Assembly (NCBI RefSeq): GCF_900176005.1
Contig: NZ_LT838272.1
Coordinates: forward strand, 1,879,587 to 1,943,586
Origin: Thermanaeromonas toyohensis ToBE
GTDB taxonomy: Bacteria; Bacillota; DSM-521; Neomoorellales; Neomoorellaceae
Direction: 5' to 3'
DNA length: 64,000 nt
Part shown: positions 43,827 to 51,200 of the stretch, one piece after another
Layout of the letters: every line of letters begins with the position of its first letter
Numbering within the stretch: the first letter of the stretch is position 1
Notes under the pieces: generated by a model
Told to the model about the DNA's origin: nothing
The model's input: the letters and a program-made list of their open reading frames with translations, nothing else
Database searches by the model: none
Program-made: the position numbers and the translations under genes

Positions 43827-44060
43827 CTAGCGTTTCCCCACTTCTTTCCGCCTCCCGAGGTCGTACTCCTCCCACCTCTTCCGGGCTTCCGCACGGGCCC
43901 GCTCGCACTTCCGAATTGTCCACTCCGTATCAGTCACGCCTGGGCAAAATCTCTCGAAGAATGGATGATTGGCCTTGCAACCCCAGCAGAACTCATGAAC
44001 GCCGGGGTACGTCTTTGCCAGCGCCTCCCGCAAGTTCTCCCTCAGCATCGTCAGCGCCAT
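43827..44060 (-). CDS. Cys-containing early phage protein
   Basis: A 77-residue protein: MLRENLREALAKTYPGVHEFCWGCKANHPFFERFCPG, then a charged helix. Three Cys and a His could bind zinc. It starts at ATG 44060 inside the 3' end of the preceding gene (68-bp overlap in another frame). Function unknown. Confidence 0.55.
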   Translation of the reverse strand: MALTMLRENLREALAKTYPGVHEFCWGCKANHPFFERFCPGVTDTEWTIRKCERARAEARKRWEEYDLGRRKEVGKR

Positions 44061-44178
44061 TATTCCTTGCCCCCTCCTGCACGGGAATTTTCGCTCCGCA
44101 GCGAGGGCAAGTCCATACTTGCCCCACTGCGGCTGAATACCACGGCAGGCCGTATACTACGCATACCCGTTTCTGCAT
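43993..44178 (-). CDS. Zinc-ribbon early phage protein
   Basis: A 61-residue protein with one CPRCGAK knuckle after a strand pair (VCVVYGLPWYSAAVGQVWTCPRCG). The Ala/Gly/Asp-rich second half lies over the next gene and may be poorly constrained. ATG 44178 follows GGAGGGC. Function unknown. Confidence 0.5.
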   Translation of the reverse strand: MQKRVCVVYGLPWYSAAVGQVWTCPRCGAKIPVQEGARNNGADDAEGELAGGAGKDVPRRS

Positions 44179-44190
44179 TTCTATGCCCTC

Positions 44191-44928
44191 CTAAGGCTCA
44201 TGGTCTGGGTGCCAAGACTGCTCGCCTTCAGCCATATCGATGAAATACCATACGCCGTCCTGGCCTTTTGCAAAGTCCACGCTCCAATAACCTTCTCCTA
44301 TTGCCCGTCCAATCTCCTCGGCATAAGCAGTCAAAAGCTCAACCTCTTCCGGTGTCTCTCTGTTCAACTCAGCCAGAATACTAGGCCAATTCTCCGGCAA
44401 TAGGCCTATCTTGTCTGGATACTTCACGGCCAGATCGTTAACTCTATACCACCATTCGCCTATCGCCTCCGCCACCCAATACGGGTGATGACATTCAACC
44501 TTACCATCCCGGACGAAATACCTTCTTTCTTTAGCCACAGGCATTCTACCGTAGAAGGCTTTAAAGGCCGCTTCAAGAGGAATATATTTGCGAAACACTA
44601 GAGCTTCCGGCTGAAGGCCTAGTATATCCGCAATCTCATTGAACTCCACCACCCGGTAAATATTACTCCAAAGCTTGGCTGACGAGGCCACGTAGCAGGA
44701 GTTCTGCCAGTCATGCTTACCCGAGGCCATATCAGTACGGACAAATAGGGGATAACCAAGCTGTTCGGTTGCGTCTATGATTCTTGCCTTTATATCTTCC
44801 GGTAAGGGTTCTCCGTCTAGCATTTTCAGTAGCGGTCTATAGCCGGTCTCGACGATAATTGTTTCAGGTTTGGGCACCCGTGTATCCTTCACCCTCGGCC
44901 ACCAGTAGAGCATACTGTTCTTGTCCAT
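44191..44928 (-). CDS. Phage-encoded ATP-grasp-fold protein
   Basis: A 245-residue protein. The ATP-grasp layout is visible: LGYPLFVRTDMASGKHDWQ (ATP-binding Lys region), EALVFRKYIPLE, KERRYFVRDGKVECHHPYW, and YWSVDFAKGQDGVWYFIDMAEGEQSW with the metal-binding Asp/Glu set. ATP-grasp enzymes of the R2K type occur in phages and may modify proteins by ligation; the substrate here is unknown. It starts 4 bp after RusA. Confidence 0.7.
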   Translation of the reverse strand: MDKNSMLYWWPRVKDTRVPKPETIIVETGYRPLLKMLDGEPLPEDIKARIIDATEQLGYPLFVRTDMASGKHDWQNSCYVASSAKLWSNIYRVVEFNEIADILGLQPEALVFRKYIPLEAAFKAFYGRMPVAKERRYFVRDGKVECHHPYWVAEAIGEWWYRVNDLAVKYPDKIGLLPENWPSILAELNRETPEEVELLTAYAEEIGRAIGEGYWSVDFAKGQDGVWYFIDMAEGEQSWHPDHEP

Positions 44929-44932
44929 GTTT

Positions 44933-45370
44933 TCACCCCGCTTTAGCTAAGCCTAATAATATGTCGACCAACTCCTCCATGCGCCTTATTGTTACCTCTG
45001 TCCTCTCCTCCCCCTTTTTGCACTCCAACTTTATACCCACCACGGCTTTAACCTGCCTATCGTCCTCCCAAGCTACCCCATTGAGGCCATCGAGCAAACT
45101 CTTAAGCAAGTTGTCCACATCCCCAGGGCCGTTGGTGTAGAAAGTAACGATTACTGCCAATTCGCCGTCCTGCTTTTTTATCCGATGCTTGAGCGCATAT
45201 ACCCTTACGGCCTTCTCAAACTCCCTCGTTTTAGCAGGCGTATACGTTATCACCCCGCCCCGGTAAAGCCTAACCTGGTGCCGGGCCTTGGGTACGGGCT
45301 TGCCAGGGATTACTAAGCATTGTGCCTCTCTCTCCACTTGCGAGCGTAGTAGCGCATCCTTTCTAGACAT
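44933..45370 (-). CDS. RusA-type Holliday junction resolvase
   Basis: A 145-residue protein with IPGKPVPKARHQVR, the strand VIVTFYTNGPGDVDNLLKSLLDGLNGVAWEDDRQVKAVVGIK containing the catalytic Asp residues, and a C-terminal helix. It is full length for RusA and would resolve recombination intermediates before packaging. ATG 45370 is preceded by GAGGTG; a longer frame upstream lies in the next gene. Confidence 0.9.
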   Translation of the reverse strand: MSRKDALLRSQVEREAQCLVIPGKPVPKARHQVRLYRGGVITYTPAKTREFEKAVRVYALKHRIKKQDGELAVIVTFYTNGPGDVDNLLKSLLDGLNGVAWEDDRQVKAVVGIKLECKKGEERTEVTIRRMEELVDILLGLAKAG

Positions 45371-45621
45371 GCTTCGCACCTCGCTCTTCCAAAGGGTGCC
45401 GGTTTGCCACAGTCCACGCATAAGCCTTTGCCCCGTCTAGCGCTGTAGTATACCCTGTCATATTTATCAAGTTCTATGATGCAGCCATACCGCTGGCATT
45501 TATTGGCCCATGCCAATACCACCGTAAATGCTTCGTCCCAAGGAATTCCATATTTCTGCGCTCTATCTGCAAGCTTTAGTACCAGCCTCAAAACCTCCTC
45601 CGGCCTGCCCAATGGCTTCAT
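45313..45621 (-). CDS. Small zinc-binding early phage protein
   Basis: A 102-residue protein: helical N-terminal half (EEVLRLVLKLADRAQKYGIPW) and C-terminal CVDCGKPAPFGRARCEACLERM, a four-Cys site. It overlaps RusA by 58 bp and the next gene by 4 bp. Function unknown; nucleic-acid binding is plausible. Confidence 0.6.
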   Translation of the reverse strand: MKPLGRPEEVLRLVLKLADRAQKYGIPWDEAFTVVLAWANKCQRYGCIIELDKYDRVYYSARRGKGLCVDCGKPAPFGRARCEACLERMRYYARKWRERHNA

Positions 45622-45842
45622 AGCCGCTTCACCACCGCCGCCCCGCTCCACCATGCTCCCTTTAGCACCGTTACCCGGTATTTTCCGGTGTCCACTACCA
45701 GCATGGCGGGGGTTATTGCCGTAATCTTTCCCTTGTACCGCTGAATTTTGCTATCCCGGCCCACCCTCTCAGCCACTTCTATCCGGTCTCCTACTTGGAA
45801 GGGCCACTCCGGCATTGGTGCGGGAGCATATTTCTTAGCCAT
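45618..45842 (-). CDS. Hypothetical small beta-barrel phage protein
   Basis: A 74-residue protein: FQVGDRIEVAERVGRDSKIQRYKGKITAI and a GKYRVTVLKGAW strand pair, suggestive of an SH3-like barrel. It is in line with the early operon. No family recognised. Confidence 0.55.
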   Translation of the reverse strand: MAKKYAPAPMPEWPFQVGDRIEVAERVGRDSKIQRYKGKITAITPAMLVVDTGKYRVTVLKGAWWSGAAVVKRL

Positions 45843-45854
45843 GCGCTTTCCCCC

Positions 45855-46247
45855 TTACAGCCATTCTTCTGGAATGTCCTCCGGCGATACTTCTGTACCT
45901 AAATCGGACAACCGCACCTTTTTCTGGGCTGTGCCTGCCTTCTGTTTCTTTCCCTGGATTTCTTCCCACTCCCTCCGGTAGCAGCACATCCGCCACCGGA
46001 AGTACGGCCAGCCGTATATCCGTGAGGCCTCCGGGTCGTAAACTGGTACCCACCCCCTAGACCACAGGCCACAGTCTTCAAATCGCTGGCACTTCTGGCA
46101 GGCCTCGAAGCTCCGGTGCAGTATGATAATTGGCACTGCATTTTGGCGGAGCACCTCCGGAGGAAACCCCCGCAGGTCTATGCCCCTAGTGGCTAAAAAG
46201 AGGACTATTCCTTCTACCTCCTCCAGCTTCTCAGCCGCCGCCTGCAT
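45855..46247 (-). CDS. Cys-rich early phage protein
   Basis: A 130-residue protein with CQKCQRFEDCGLWSRGW and FRWRMCCYRREWEEIQ; the Cys set could bind zinc or iron-sulphur. The C-terminal third is charged. ATG 46247 touches the stop of the helicase-loader-like gene. Role unknown. Confidence 0.55.
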   Translation of the reverse strand: MQAAAEKLEEVEGIVLFLATRGIDLRGFPPEVLRQNAVPIIILHRSFEACQKCQRFEDCGLWSRGWVPVYDPEASRIYGWPYFRWRMCCYRREWEEIQGKKQKAGTAQKKVRLSDLGTEVSPEDIPEEWL

Positions 46248-46795
46248 CACTTCTCACCCGCCTTTGGTAGGGCCACCACTTTCCCGCCGCCCAGGGCCTT
46301 TTGTTGGGCTATCTTGGCCGTGAGTTCTCTTACCTCACGGGGCGTAACTACACTCTCACGCTGGCGGCCTATCACCTGCTCGTACACTTTCATGAACTGC
46401 GCTCGGACTACCTCAGGTTGCTCGGAAAGGCATATTTCTCTCCAGCCCAAATACCTGACTGCCCTGGCTACGTCTTCCGGCAATGCTGCAAGGGCCTCCG
46501 CCTCCCTGTAGGAGCCGTACCGCTTCACAGCTTGCAACACCAGTGCCCAAGCTTCCCCAGGCGATAAGGTCTCTGGCTGCATTATCTCAGCGGCTGCCTG
46601 GCGAATCTCGGCTACAGTTGGGAAATACCGAACCTCCGAAAGTACCTTCAGAAGGGCTTTCTCCACCACCTGGTACGGCAGGTCTTGGAGCAACCTGTAC
46701 CACAGCTCTACGGTCGGCCCTAAATCCTTCTCCTGTAGCGCAGGAAAATTAGCCGCAGCAAGGGCTACCAGGTAAGCAGCTTCTTGTTCTGTCAT
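46247..46795 (-). CDS. Replicative helicase loader/inhibitor-like protein
   Basis: A 182-residue protein. The N-terminal half (EAAYLVALAAANFPALQEKDLGPTVELWYRLLQDLPYQVVEKALLKVLS, FPTVAEIRQAA) matches the G39P-type helicase loader/inhibitor domain. The C-terminal half is helical and charged. It directly follows the replication initiator with a 4-bp overlap, which supports recruitment of the host DnaB-type helicase. Confidence 0.75.
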   Translation of the reverse strand: MTEQEAAYLVALAAANFPALQEKDLGPTVELWYRLLQDLPYQVVEKALLKVLSEVRYFPTVAEIRQAAAEIMQPETLSPGEAWALVLQAVKRYGSYREAEALAALPEDVARAVRYLGWREICLSEQPEVVRAQFMKVYEQVIGRQRESVVTPREVRELTAKIAQQKALGGGKVVALPKAGEK

Positions 46796-47715
46796 CCGGG
46801 GCTAGCCTCCTTTCGAGTTCTCCGTTCTACCCATTCCTGTAGGCTGGCAAAAGCACGGGGTATATTCTTTTGCGGCGGGGAGTTACCGTTATAGTGCGGC
46901 TGTTTCTTCGGCTTTAAGAGCAACGAGCGAAGGTAGATTAGGGGTTTTTCGGGGTTGAAACCGCTTTCTATGGCGTATCCCAGGTCGTTTATGGCGGTCA
47001 GCACAGCATCATAGCCGTGTTCGTTGTATAAACGGCCAATGAAGGGATAATCGCCCTTTTGGTGCTTGTCTTGGGGTATTACTTCCCTGTAAGCTCTGAC
47101 CAGTTCAGCAATTAGGGCAGCATTGGTAATTTTCTCCTGCCCCTCTTGGCCGTTAGGCGTCTCTTCTACGTAAGTAGAAGAGACTATATTATTTTCATCT
47201 TTTTTTGTTTTAGTTTTAGTTTCTGTTTTAGTTTTAGGGGGTGCTGGAGCCGTTGCGCCGCAACGGTTTGCCGACTTTTCGGTATCAGTTTCGGTATCAG
47301 ATTGGGTATCAGGTTGGGTATCAACTTGGGTATCAAATTTTGATACCAATTCTGTTTTGGTATCAACTTCGGTATCAATTTTTGATACCGAAAATTGTTT
47401 GGTATCAGATTGGGTATCAAATTTTGATACCTTATCGAAGGGTATAATCCTGTAAGCAGTCCTCTCGTTGCGCTTAAACGACGGCTTAAATTCGATTAGC
47501 CCCTTCTGCTTTAGCTCGTTTCTGGCCCGTTTCAACGTATTCTCAGACACGTCCATGAGGCCGCATAAGGCCTGATTGGTTATCTGGAACCACTCAGTCC
47601 ATCCGGCCCTGTTGTTTACCATTAGCAAGGTGTGGTAAAGCAACTGCGCGGATGAAGACAAGCGGTTGCACTGTAACCAATCGTAGAACGTGTTGAGCTG
47701 GTGGATATAATTCAT
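46792..47715 (-). CDS. Phage replication initiator (DnaD/O-like, N-terminal winged helix)
   Basis: A 307-residue protein. The N-terminal winged helix (NTFYDWLQCNRLSSSAQLLYH, ITNQALCGLMDVSENTLKRARNELKQKGLIEF) should bind the origin. Residues about 100-185 form a low-complexity Asp-Thr-rich linker encoded by the iteron array at 47281-47431. The C-terminal part (about 195-300) includes AYREVIPQDKHQKGDYPFIGRLYNEHGYDAVLTAI, as in DnaD-like proteins. The plan is that of lambda O: initiator with the origin in its own gene. ATG 47715 follows AGGTGGT. Confidence 0.82.
   Translation of the reverse strand: MNYIHQLNTFYDWLQCNRLSSSAQLLYHTLLMVNNRAGWTEWFQITNQALCGLMDVSENTLKRARNELKQKGLIEFKPSFKRNERTAYRIIPFDKVSKFDTQSDTKQFSVSKIDTEVDTKTELVSKFDTQVDTQPDTQSDTETDTEKSANRCGATAPAPPKTKTETKTKTKKDENNIVSSTYVEETPNGQEGQEKITNAALIAELVRAYREVIPQDKHQKGDYPFIGRLYNEHGYDAVLTAINDLGYAIESGFNPEKPLIYLRSLLLKPKKQPHYNGNSPPQKNIPRAFASLQEWVERRTRKEASPG
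47281..47431. repeat. Iteron array, probable phage replication origin
   Basis: GGTATCA occurs nine times directly and three times inverted in 151 bp. Five copies start exactly 12 bp apart (47281, 47293, 47305, 47317, 47329); others are at 47359, 47371, 47401 and 47413, with inverted copies at 47341, 47383 and 47425. Direct and inverted copies meet in three near-palindromes with A/T centres. The array lies inside the initiator gene. Confidence 0.8.
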
Positions 47716-47746
47716 GCTTATTACCACCTATTTCGGCTGGATATAA

Positions 47747-47821
47747 CCCGCAGCAGCCGGGGAGTTGAACCCCGGACGCCCGGCCTGTGCCCGGCCTGCT
47801 GCTTCCTGAGCCTGCTGCGGG
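47747..47821 (-). tRNA. Aberrant tRNA-like structure 1
   Basis: A 75-nt block on the minus strand closes with a perfect 10-bp stem (CCCGCAGCAG / CTGCTGCGGG). Inside are a D-arm-like GCTCAGGAAGC, a hairpin GGCC-GGGCACA-GGCC with GCA at anticodon position, and a T arm CGGGG-TTCAACT-CCCCG. It lacks U33, and the acceptor is too long. It lies between two early genes, so it may be transcribed. It could be a degenerate phage tRNA (Cys-like) or a tRNA mimic. Confidence 0.4.
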
Positions 47822-47830
47822 GAAGCCCTC

Positions 47831-48208
47831 TTAGGCTACTAGCTCTACGCTGTTAATCCACTTTGTTATCCGTTCCATCCCGGGCACTGGCTCAAAGTAT
47901 TTCGCACTAACGTAGTATTGCTCGCCCTCTCCGAAGTTCCGTAGCACCGCCTTTTTCTTAAACTCCTCCAGCTTTATCCGGTACATCTGCCCTGCCTGTT
48001 TATCGTATTGGTAAATCCATTTCACCCCGTCCGCTTCTAACACTGGTAAGAGGCTAGCCTGGATTGACCAAGCGTCGAAGGTCTTAAAGGCGTGACGGCT
48101 CTTGCTTACCTCACGGTAGAAGCACCATTCGCCGTTGATGGTGAGAAGCTTTCCGGCAATTTTTTCGCCGCTGGGCGTTTTTATCATAAGGGCTCGCTCC
48201 CGGGGCAT
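47831..48208 (-). CDS. Hypothetical early phage protein
   Basis: A 125-residue beta-rich protein (IKTPSGEKIAGKLLTINGEWCFYREV, FKTFDAWSIQASLLPVLEADGVKWIYQYD, YYVSAKYFEP). ATG 48208 follows GGAGGTTTAGCC. The DUF is not recognised; it resembles other single-domain phage early proteins. It lies between the two tRNA-like blocks. Confidence 0.6.
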   Translation of the reverse strand: MPRERALMIKTPSGEKIAGKLLTINGEWCFYREVSKSRHAFKTFDAWSIQASLLPVLEADGVKWIYQYDKQAGQMYRIKLEEFKKKAVLRNFGEGEQYYVSAKYFEPVPGMERITKWINSVELVA

Positions 48209-48220
48209 GGCTAAACCTCC

Positions 48221-48421
48221 CTATGTGTTTTCCGTTCCACGGTTCACAATGGCAAAAAGCAAGTCATAAAGTCTCCTGAGAATGTCTACAAGTTCATCAA
48301 CATCTTTTTCCGTAAAACCTAGTCGTTCAAAGTCAGCATTGATGTATACACTGTTCAATATGCTTAAAGCTGTTTTCAGTTGCTCTAAACCATTTGGGAA
48401 TGGCAGTTTACATTTGGCCAT
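48221..48421 (-). CDS. Hypothetical helical early protein
   Basis: A 66-residue protein: LPFPNGLEQLKTALSILNSVYINADFERLGFTEKDVDELVDILRR. ATG 48421 follows AAGGAGG at 8 nt. The frame is open further upstream to 48565, but that part is the tRNA-like block and reads as a typical tRNA translation artefact. Confidence 0.6.
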   Translation of the reverse strand: MAKCKLPFPNGLEQLKTALSILNSVYINADFERLGFTEKDVDELVDILRRLYDLLFAIVNRGTENT

Positions 48422-48444
48422 TTCAGGTACCTCCTTTAACATAT

Positions 48445-48526
48445 TGGAAGCGGCCCGGAATCGAACCGGGGTCTCTGACAGCGAGCAGCGGCCAACTGCT
48501 CCGATGTCAGCGCATGTCACCGCTAT
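48445..48526 (-). tRNA. Aberrant tRNA-like structure 2
   Basis: The minus strand ends in a textbook T arm (CCCGG-TTCGATT-CCGGG) followed by CCGCTTCCA. An anticodon-like hairpin AGCAG-TTGGCCG-CTGCT has U33 and GGC (Ala). The acceptor shows only five pairs (AGCGG/CCGCT), and the variable region is long, so it is not a standard tRNA. It occupies an intergenic gap in the early operon. Possible readings are a diverged phage tRNA-Ala or a tRNA-like RNA. Confidence 0.4.
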
Positions 48527-48586
48527 GGTCGGTATTCTTCTAGGCGCCCCGCCATAGTCTCCCATGCTGCCGCCTCCATAATGGAG

Positions 48587-48748
48587 TTAGCGATAAGAAA
48601 CAATCGCAAATGCTAAAAACCATAAACCCAAAAGGAACATTGCGGTAAATATCTCCACTCGGTTTAATTGATACCATCCTGCCAAATACCCGAATGCCTT
48701 ATAGAGGTAAAAGCACCCTAGAAAACCATTAGCAATTCTTATTAACAC
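48587..48748 (-). CDS. Small membrane protein
   Basis: A 53-residue protein with two hydrophobic segments (VLIRIANGFLGCFYLYKAFG and FTAMFLLGLWFLAFAIVSY). GTG 48748 is spaced from GGAGGGG in the 3' end of the upstream gene. It could be a superinfection-exclusion or similar membrane protein; no family recognised. Confidence 0.5.
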   Translation of the reverse strand: MLIRIANGFLGCFYLYKAFGYLAGWYQLNRVEIFTAMFLLGLWFLAFAIVSYR

Positions 48749-48754
48749 TACTAC

Positions 48755-49081
48755 CTACTCCCCTCCAGCTTTACGGAGGATCTTTCTGATAGGTATAACA
48801 GCCGGATCAGGATCATATACTTCTAATACTTTTTTTAGTGCCTCATACATTTCAGGTGCTGCAGAAATTAGCTTTTGGTTTGCCCTTACCTCATCATCGC
48901 TTCGCTCTATATAAGCCCTGTTTGGCGCTTCAGCCCAATGAGTTATACCTAATTGTTGCCAACCACTTTTGATACAAATTGAGTGAACGCTTGCTATCGG
49001 AAAACCATGAGCATCGATAATTTCAAAGTCATTCGAGCATTCCCATGGCCCTGGAGTAAATTTGCCCTTAAATTTGCCCAT
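48755..49081 (-). CDS. Phage protein of the FTPGPWE / APEMYEAL family
   Basis: A 108-residue protein. The start KFKGKFTPGPWECSNDFEI and the late ANQKLISAAPEMYEALKKVL are the two conserved blocks of a very common but uncharacterised phage early protein. ATG 49081 follows AAGGAGG; an upstream extension of the frame enters GC-rich, non-coding-looking sequence. Confidence 0.75.
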   Translation of the reverse strand: MGKFKGKFTPGPWECSNDFEIIDAHGFPIASVHSICIKSGWQQLGITHWAEAPNRAYIERSDDEVRANQKLISAAPEMYEALKKVLEVYDPDPAVIPIRKILRKAGGE

Positions 49082-49327
49082 ACATCTTTCCTCCTTCTTA
49101 TCCCCGCCGTCTCCGGCTGCCCCCTCGCGCCTGTTCATCACGGCCGCCGGCGCAAGGCCGTTCCCCGACGCATCCGACCTGCACACGGGTAGGTGGGCAA
49201 CGGCAAGGCACCTATTCCGTGGCCCGGAGCCAGCGGGGTTAGGTTAGAAGGACACGGAGGTGTGGATAATGTGGACGCCAGCCCACGTAGATAACCCGGA
49301 GGATTACACCTCCTTGCCTTGGATTTT
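49082..49327. other. GC-rich intergenic stretch with hairpins
   Basis: These 246 bp are clearly richer in G+C than the neighbouring genes and hold several potential stems, for example ACGGCC (49140-49145) with GGCCGT (49156-49161). No convincing gene is present on either strand. It may encode a structured leader RNA or be recently acquired sequence. Confidence 0.35.
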
Positions 49328-50185
49328 TTATTGTGGCTGGCTGGCTAGGCTCATTTGTTCCGCTTCTGTTTCACTAGACTGTTCCATATCAAGAACGCTT
49401 TTTGCACCCTTCAAGAACTCGAATAGTTGGTTTAGTTCCTGTTGCGTCCTAATACGTGTTGATAGCTTAGCCACCTTAACTTCTGTCCCAAAGTATTGGC
49501 TTGCTAACTCCTCCACATCTTTTTCTTTCAGCTTTAGCTCACCCTTAACGGCTTTCCAGAAAGCCGTCCAGTCTGGCCTACCACCCTGACCGTTCGACTT
49601 TTCTCTGTTTCTTGGTGCCGCCATAGATGGTTGTGACTGCGTTTGCACATACCCCGTGGCTTCTAGTTCCTCTAGCTCGTCTTCTAGATCTTGCGTGAAT
49701 ATTTCGCTCAGGCTGGCTACGGTGAGAACGGCATCTACTTGTGCCCTCTTTTTGGCCATTTTGAGAACAGTGTTGGCCAGAGTGTAGGGGTCTTGTTGTT
49801 TGCCGCTGGTGTAACGCTTTTCTCTAGTATTGGCGTGGCCCATGCCCTCCGTTATTTTCTGGCCGTTGCGGTAAATCACGCACTTAACGGTGAAGGCAAA
49901 GAAGCCTTTTTCGTAGTCGGTTATCTTCTCAATCAGTTCATATTCACTCGTTAGCCCAAGGAGCATTAGTATCTTTTCCGCTCCGGGTTTAAGGAGCGTC
50001 GGCTTTGAGCCTGTTCCGGGGATAACCCCGTAGTCATGTCCTTCCCGGAGCGTGCTTTTAACTACGGCTTGGAATGAAGCGATTTTCTGCATCGTCTGTT
50101 GCACTAACTGGACGTTTATGTTATCTATAATGCTGAGGCTGGTATTTACGCTGCTCGGAAGGGCAGCGTTTTTCTTTTCTTCCAT
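49328..50185 (-). CDS. Phage early protein, possible recombination/annealing function
   Basis: A 285-residue protein with the conserved block FQAVVKSTLREGHDYGVIPGTGSKPTLLKPGAEKILMLLGL and GMGHANTREKRYTSGKQQDPYTLANTVLKMAKKRAQVDAVL, common in Firmicutes phages next to nucleases. A helical C-terminal part (about 205-260) is separated by a Gln/Asn-rich linker. Its role is not established; pairing with the Cas4-like nuclease suggests a single-strand annealing or DNA-processing function. ATG 50185 follows AAGGAGGTG. Confidence 0.6.
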   Translation of the reverse strand: MEEKKNAALPSSVNTSLSIIDNINVQLVQQTMQKIASFQAVVKSTLREGHDYGVIPGTGSKPTLLKPGAEKILMLLGLTSEYELIEKITDYEKGFFAFTVKCVIYRNGQKITEGMGHANTREKRYTSGKQQDPYTLANTVLKMAKKRAQVDAVLTVASLSEIFTQDLEDELEELEATGYVQTQSQPSMAAPRNREKSNGQGGRPDWTAFWKAVKGELKLKEKDVEELASQYFGTEVKVAKLSTRIRTQQELNQLFEFLKGAKSVLDMEQSSETEAEQMSLASQPQ

Positions 50186-50197
50186 GCTAGCACCTCC

Positions 50198-51136
50198 TTA
50201 AACAGCTTCTTTAATCTCTAGTACCTTGTAAGTACTAACTTTTAATAGCTTAGCTAGCACCTCCGCAGGTAGTTCCTTCCTAGCTAATTTGGTGTCAAAT
50301 CTTTCCTGGCGTCTTTCAATCCACTGAACTAGCCACCTGCCAGCTTGGATTGGCGTTTCTCCCGCTTCTTCCTGGAGTTTGGCCTTTAGCTCTTCTTTGA
50401 GTTCTTCTAATGCCTTGATTTCCTCGCAGACTTCCTGGTACATTTCCACCACTGTAGCCAAGTCGCTTCTATCCTGTACTTCATAAGATTGCTTTTTCCA
50501 ACCCGGCCAACAATGCTGAGTATATACGCACCAAGGATACCGACATTGCCAGTCCCGGTCTGGATGGTACGGCGGCGGAACTTCTTTTTTCTGCTCTATT
50601 GCCTCGGCAAGCTTTTCTAGCTCTTGTATCTTGGAGCAAACAAATTCTGGATTATAAGGGATGTACTCATAGTGGTGTTCCCACCACTGCGTAGGTGGAG
50701 TCTCTTTGTTGCGTGCTACTAAGTAGGCCCGTCCAATATCCCATCCTGCCCGCTTGAGACCATGGAGATACAATTGGACTTGGGTGTAGTATTGGGGGTG
50801 GGATTCCTTTACGCCGTTTTGGCGAAACTCTTGGAAGGCCCTTCTCTTCAAGCACTTGGCCTCAAGTAGCACGGGCTTATTGCCCATGCTGCTCAGCCCA
50901 ATTGCGTCAACGTGGCCTACGAGGAAATCTGTTGCTTTGACTTCTAGTTGCTGGTTGCTCAGGGTATAAGGGGCATTAGGTAAGTTATTGGCAGCCCAGG
51001 CTAGGATAGATGGTTCATGTAGGTGTCCCTCTTCAAAGGCCCGCAGGGTAGATTCGGCCTGCGGTAACCCTTCTATCCCCTGGGCCTCAAGCCATATCCT
51101 TCTCGGACATGCCCCAGCTTGGCTTATACGTATCAT
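50198..51136 (-). CDS. Cas4-like PD-(D/E)XK nuclease
   Basis: A 312-residue protein. The N-terminal SQAGACPRRIWLEAQG has one Cys; the nuclease core has LVGHVDAIG, PVLLEAKCLKRRAFQEF (the E-x-K motif) and YYTQVQLYLHG (motif QxxxY). The later WQCRYPWCVYTQHCWPGW adds three Cys, together forming a likely 4Fe-4S site as in Cas4/AddB. A C-terminal coiled coil (about 225-265) follows. It is probably the phage recombination exonuclease. Confidence 0.82.
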   Translation of the reverse strand: MIRISQAGACPRRIWLEAQGIEGLPQAESTLRAFEEGHLHEPSILAWAANNLPNAPYTLSNQQLEVKATDFLVGHVDAIGLSSMGNKPVLLEAKCLKRRAFQEFRQNGVKESHPQYYTQVQLYLHGLKRAGWDIGRAYLVARNKETPPTQWWEHHYEYIPYNPEFVCSKIQELEKLAEAIEQKKEVPPPYHPDRDWQCRYPWCVYTQHCWPGWKKQSYEVQDRSDLATVVEMYQEVCEEIKALEELKEELKAKLQEEAGETPIQAGRWLVQWIERRQERFDTKLARKELPAEVLAKLLKVSTYKVLEIKEAV

Positions 51137-51137
51137 G

Positions 51138-51200
51138 CTACTCCCCTACCTTTACCTTCCATTTGCGCCCGCACTTGGGGCGGATGCTTTCTTTTCTCAT
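51138..51200 (-). CDS. Very small ORF with strong ribosome site
   Basis: MRKESIRPKCGRKWKVKVGE (20 residues) follows AGGAGGAAAAGC and ends 2 bp before the nuclease start. It may be a real micropeptide or a leader for coupled translation of the nuclease. Confidence 0.3.
   Translation of the reverse strand: MRKESIRPKCGRKWKVKVGE

Noticed and set aside
47281-47431. Regular short repeats resembling a CRISPR array
   Set aside because: The unit is 7 bp with 5-bp spacers, includes inverted copies and lies in a coding frame; there are no cas genes. Iterons fit better.
50198-51136. Cas4 of a CRISPR system
   Set aside because: No other cas gene or array is present, and the gene lies in a phage early operon, so it is a phage Cas4-like nuclease.
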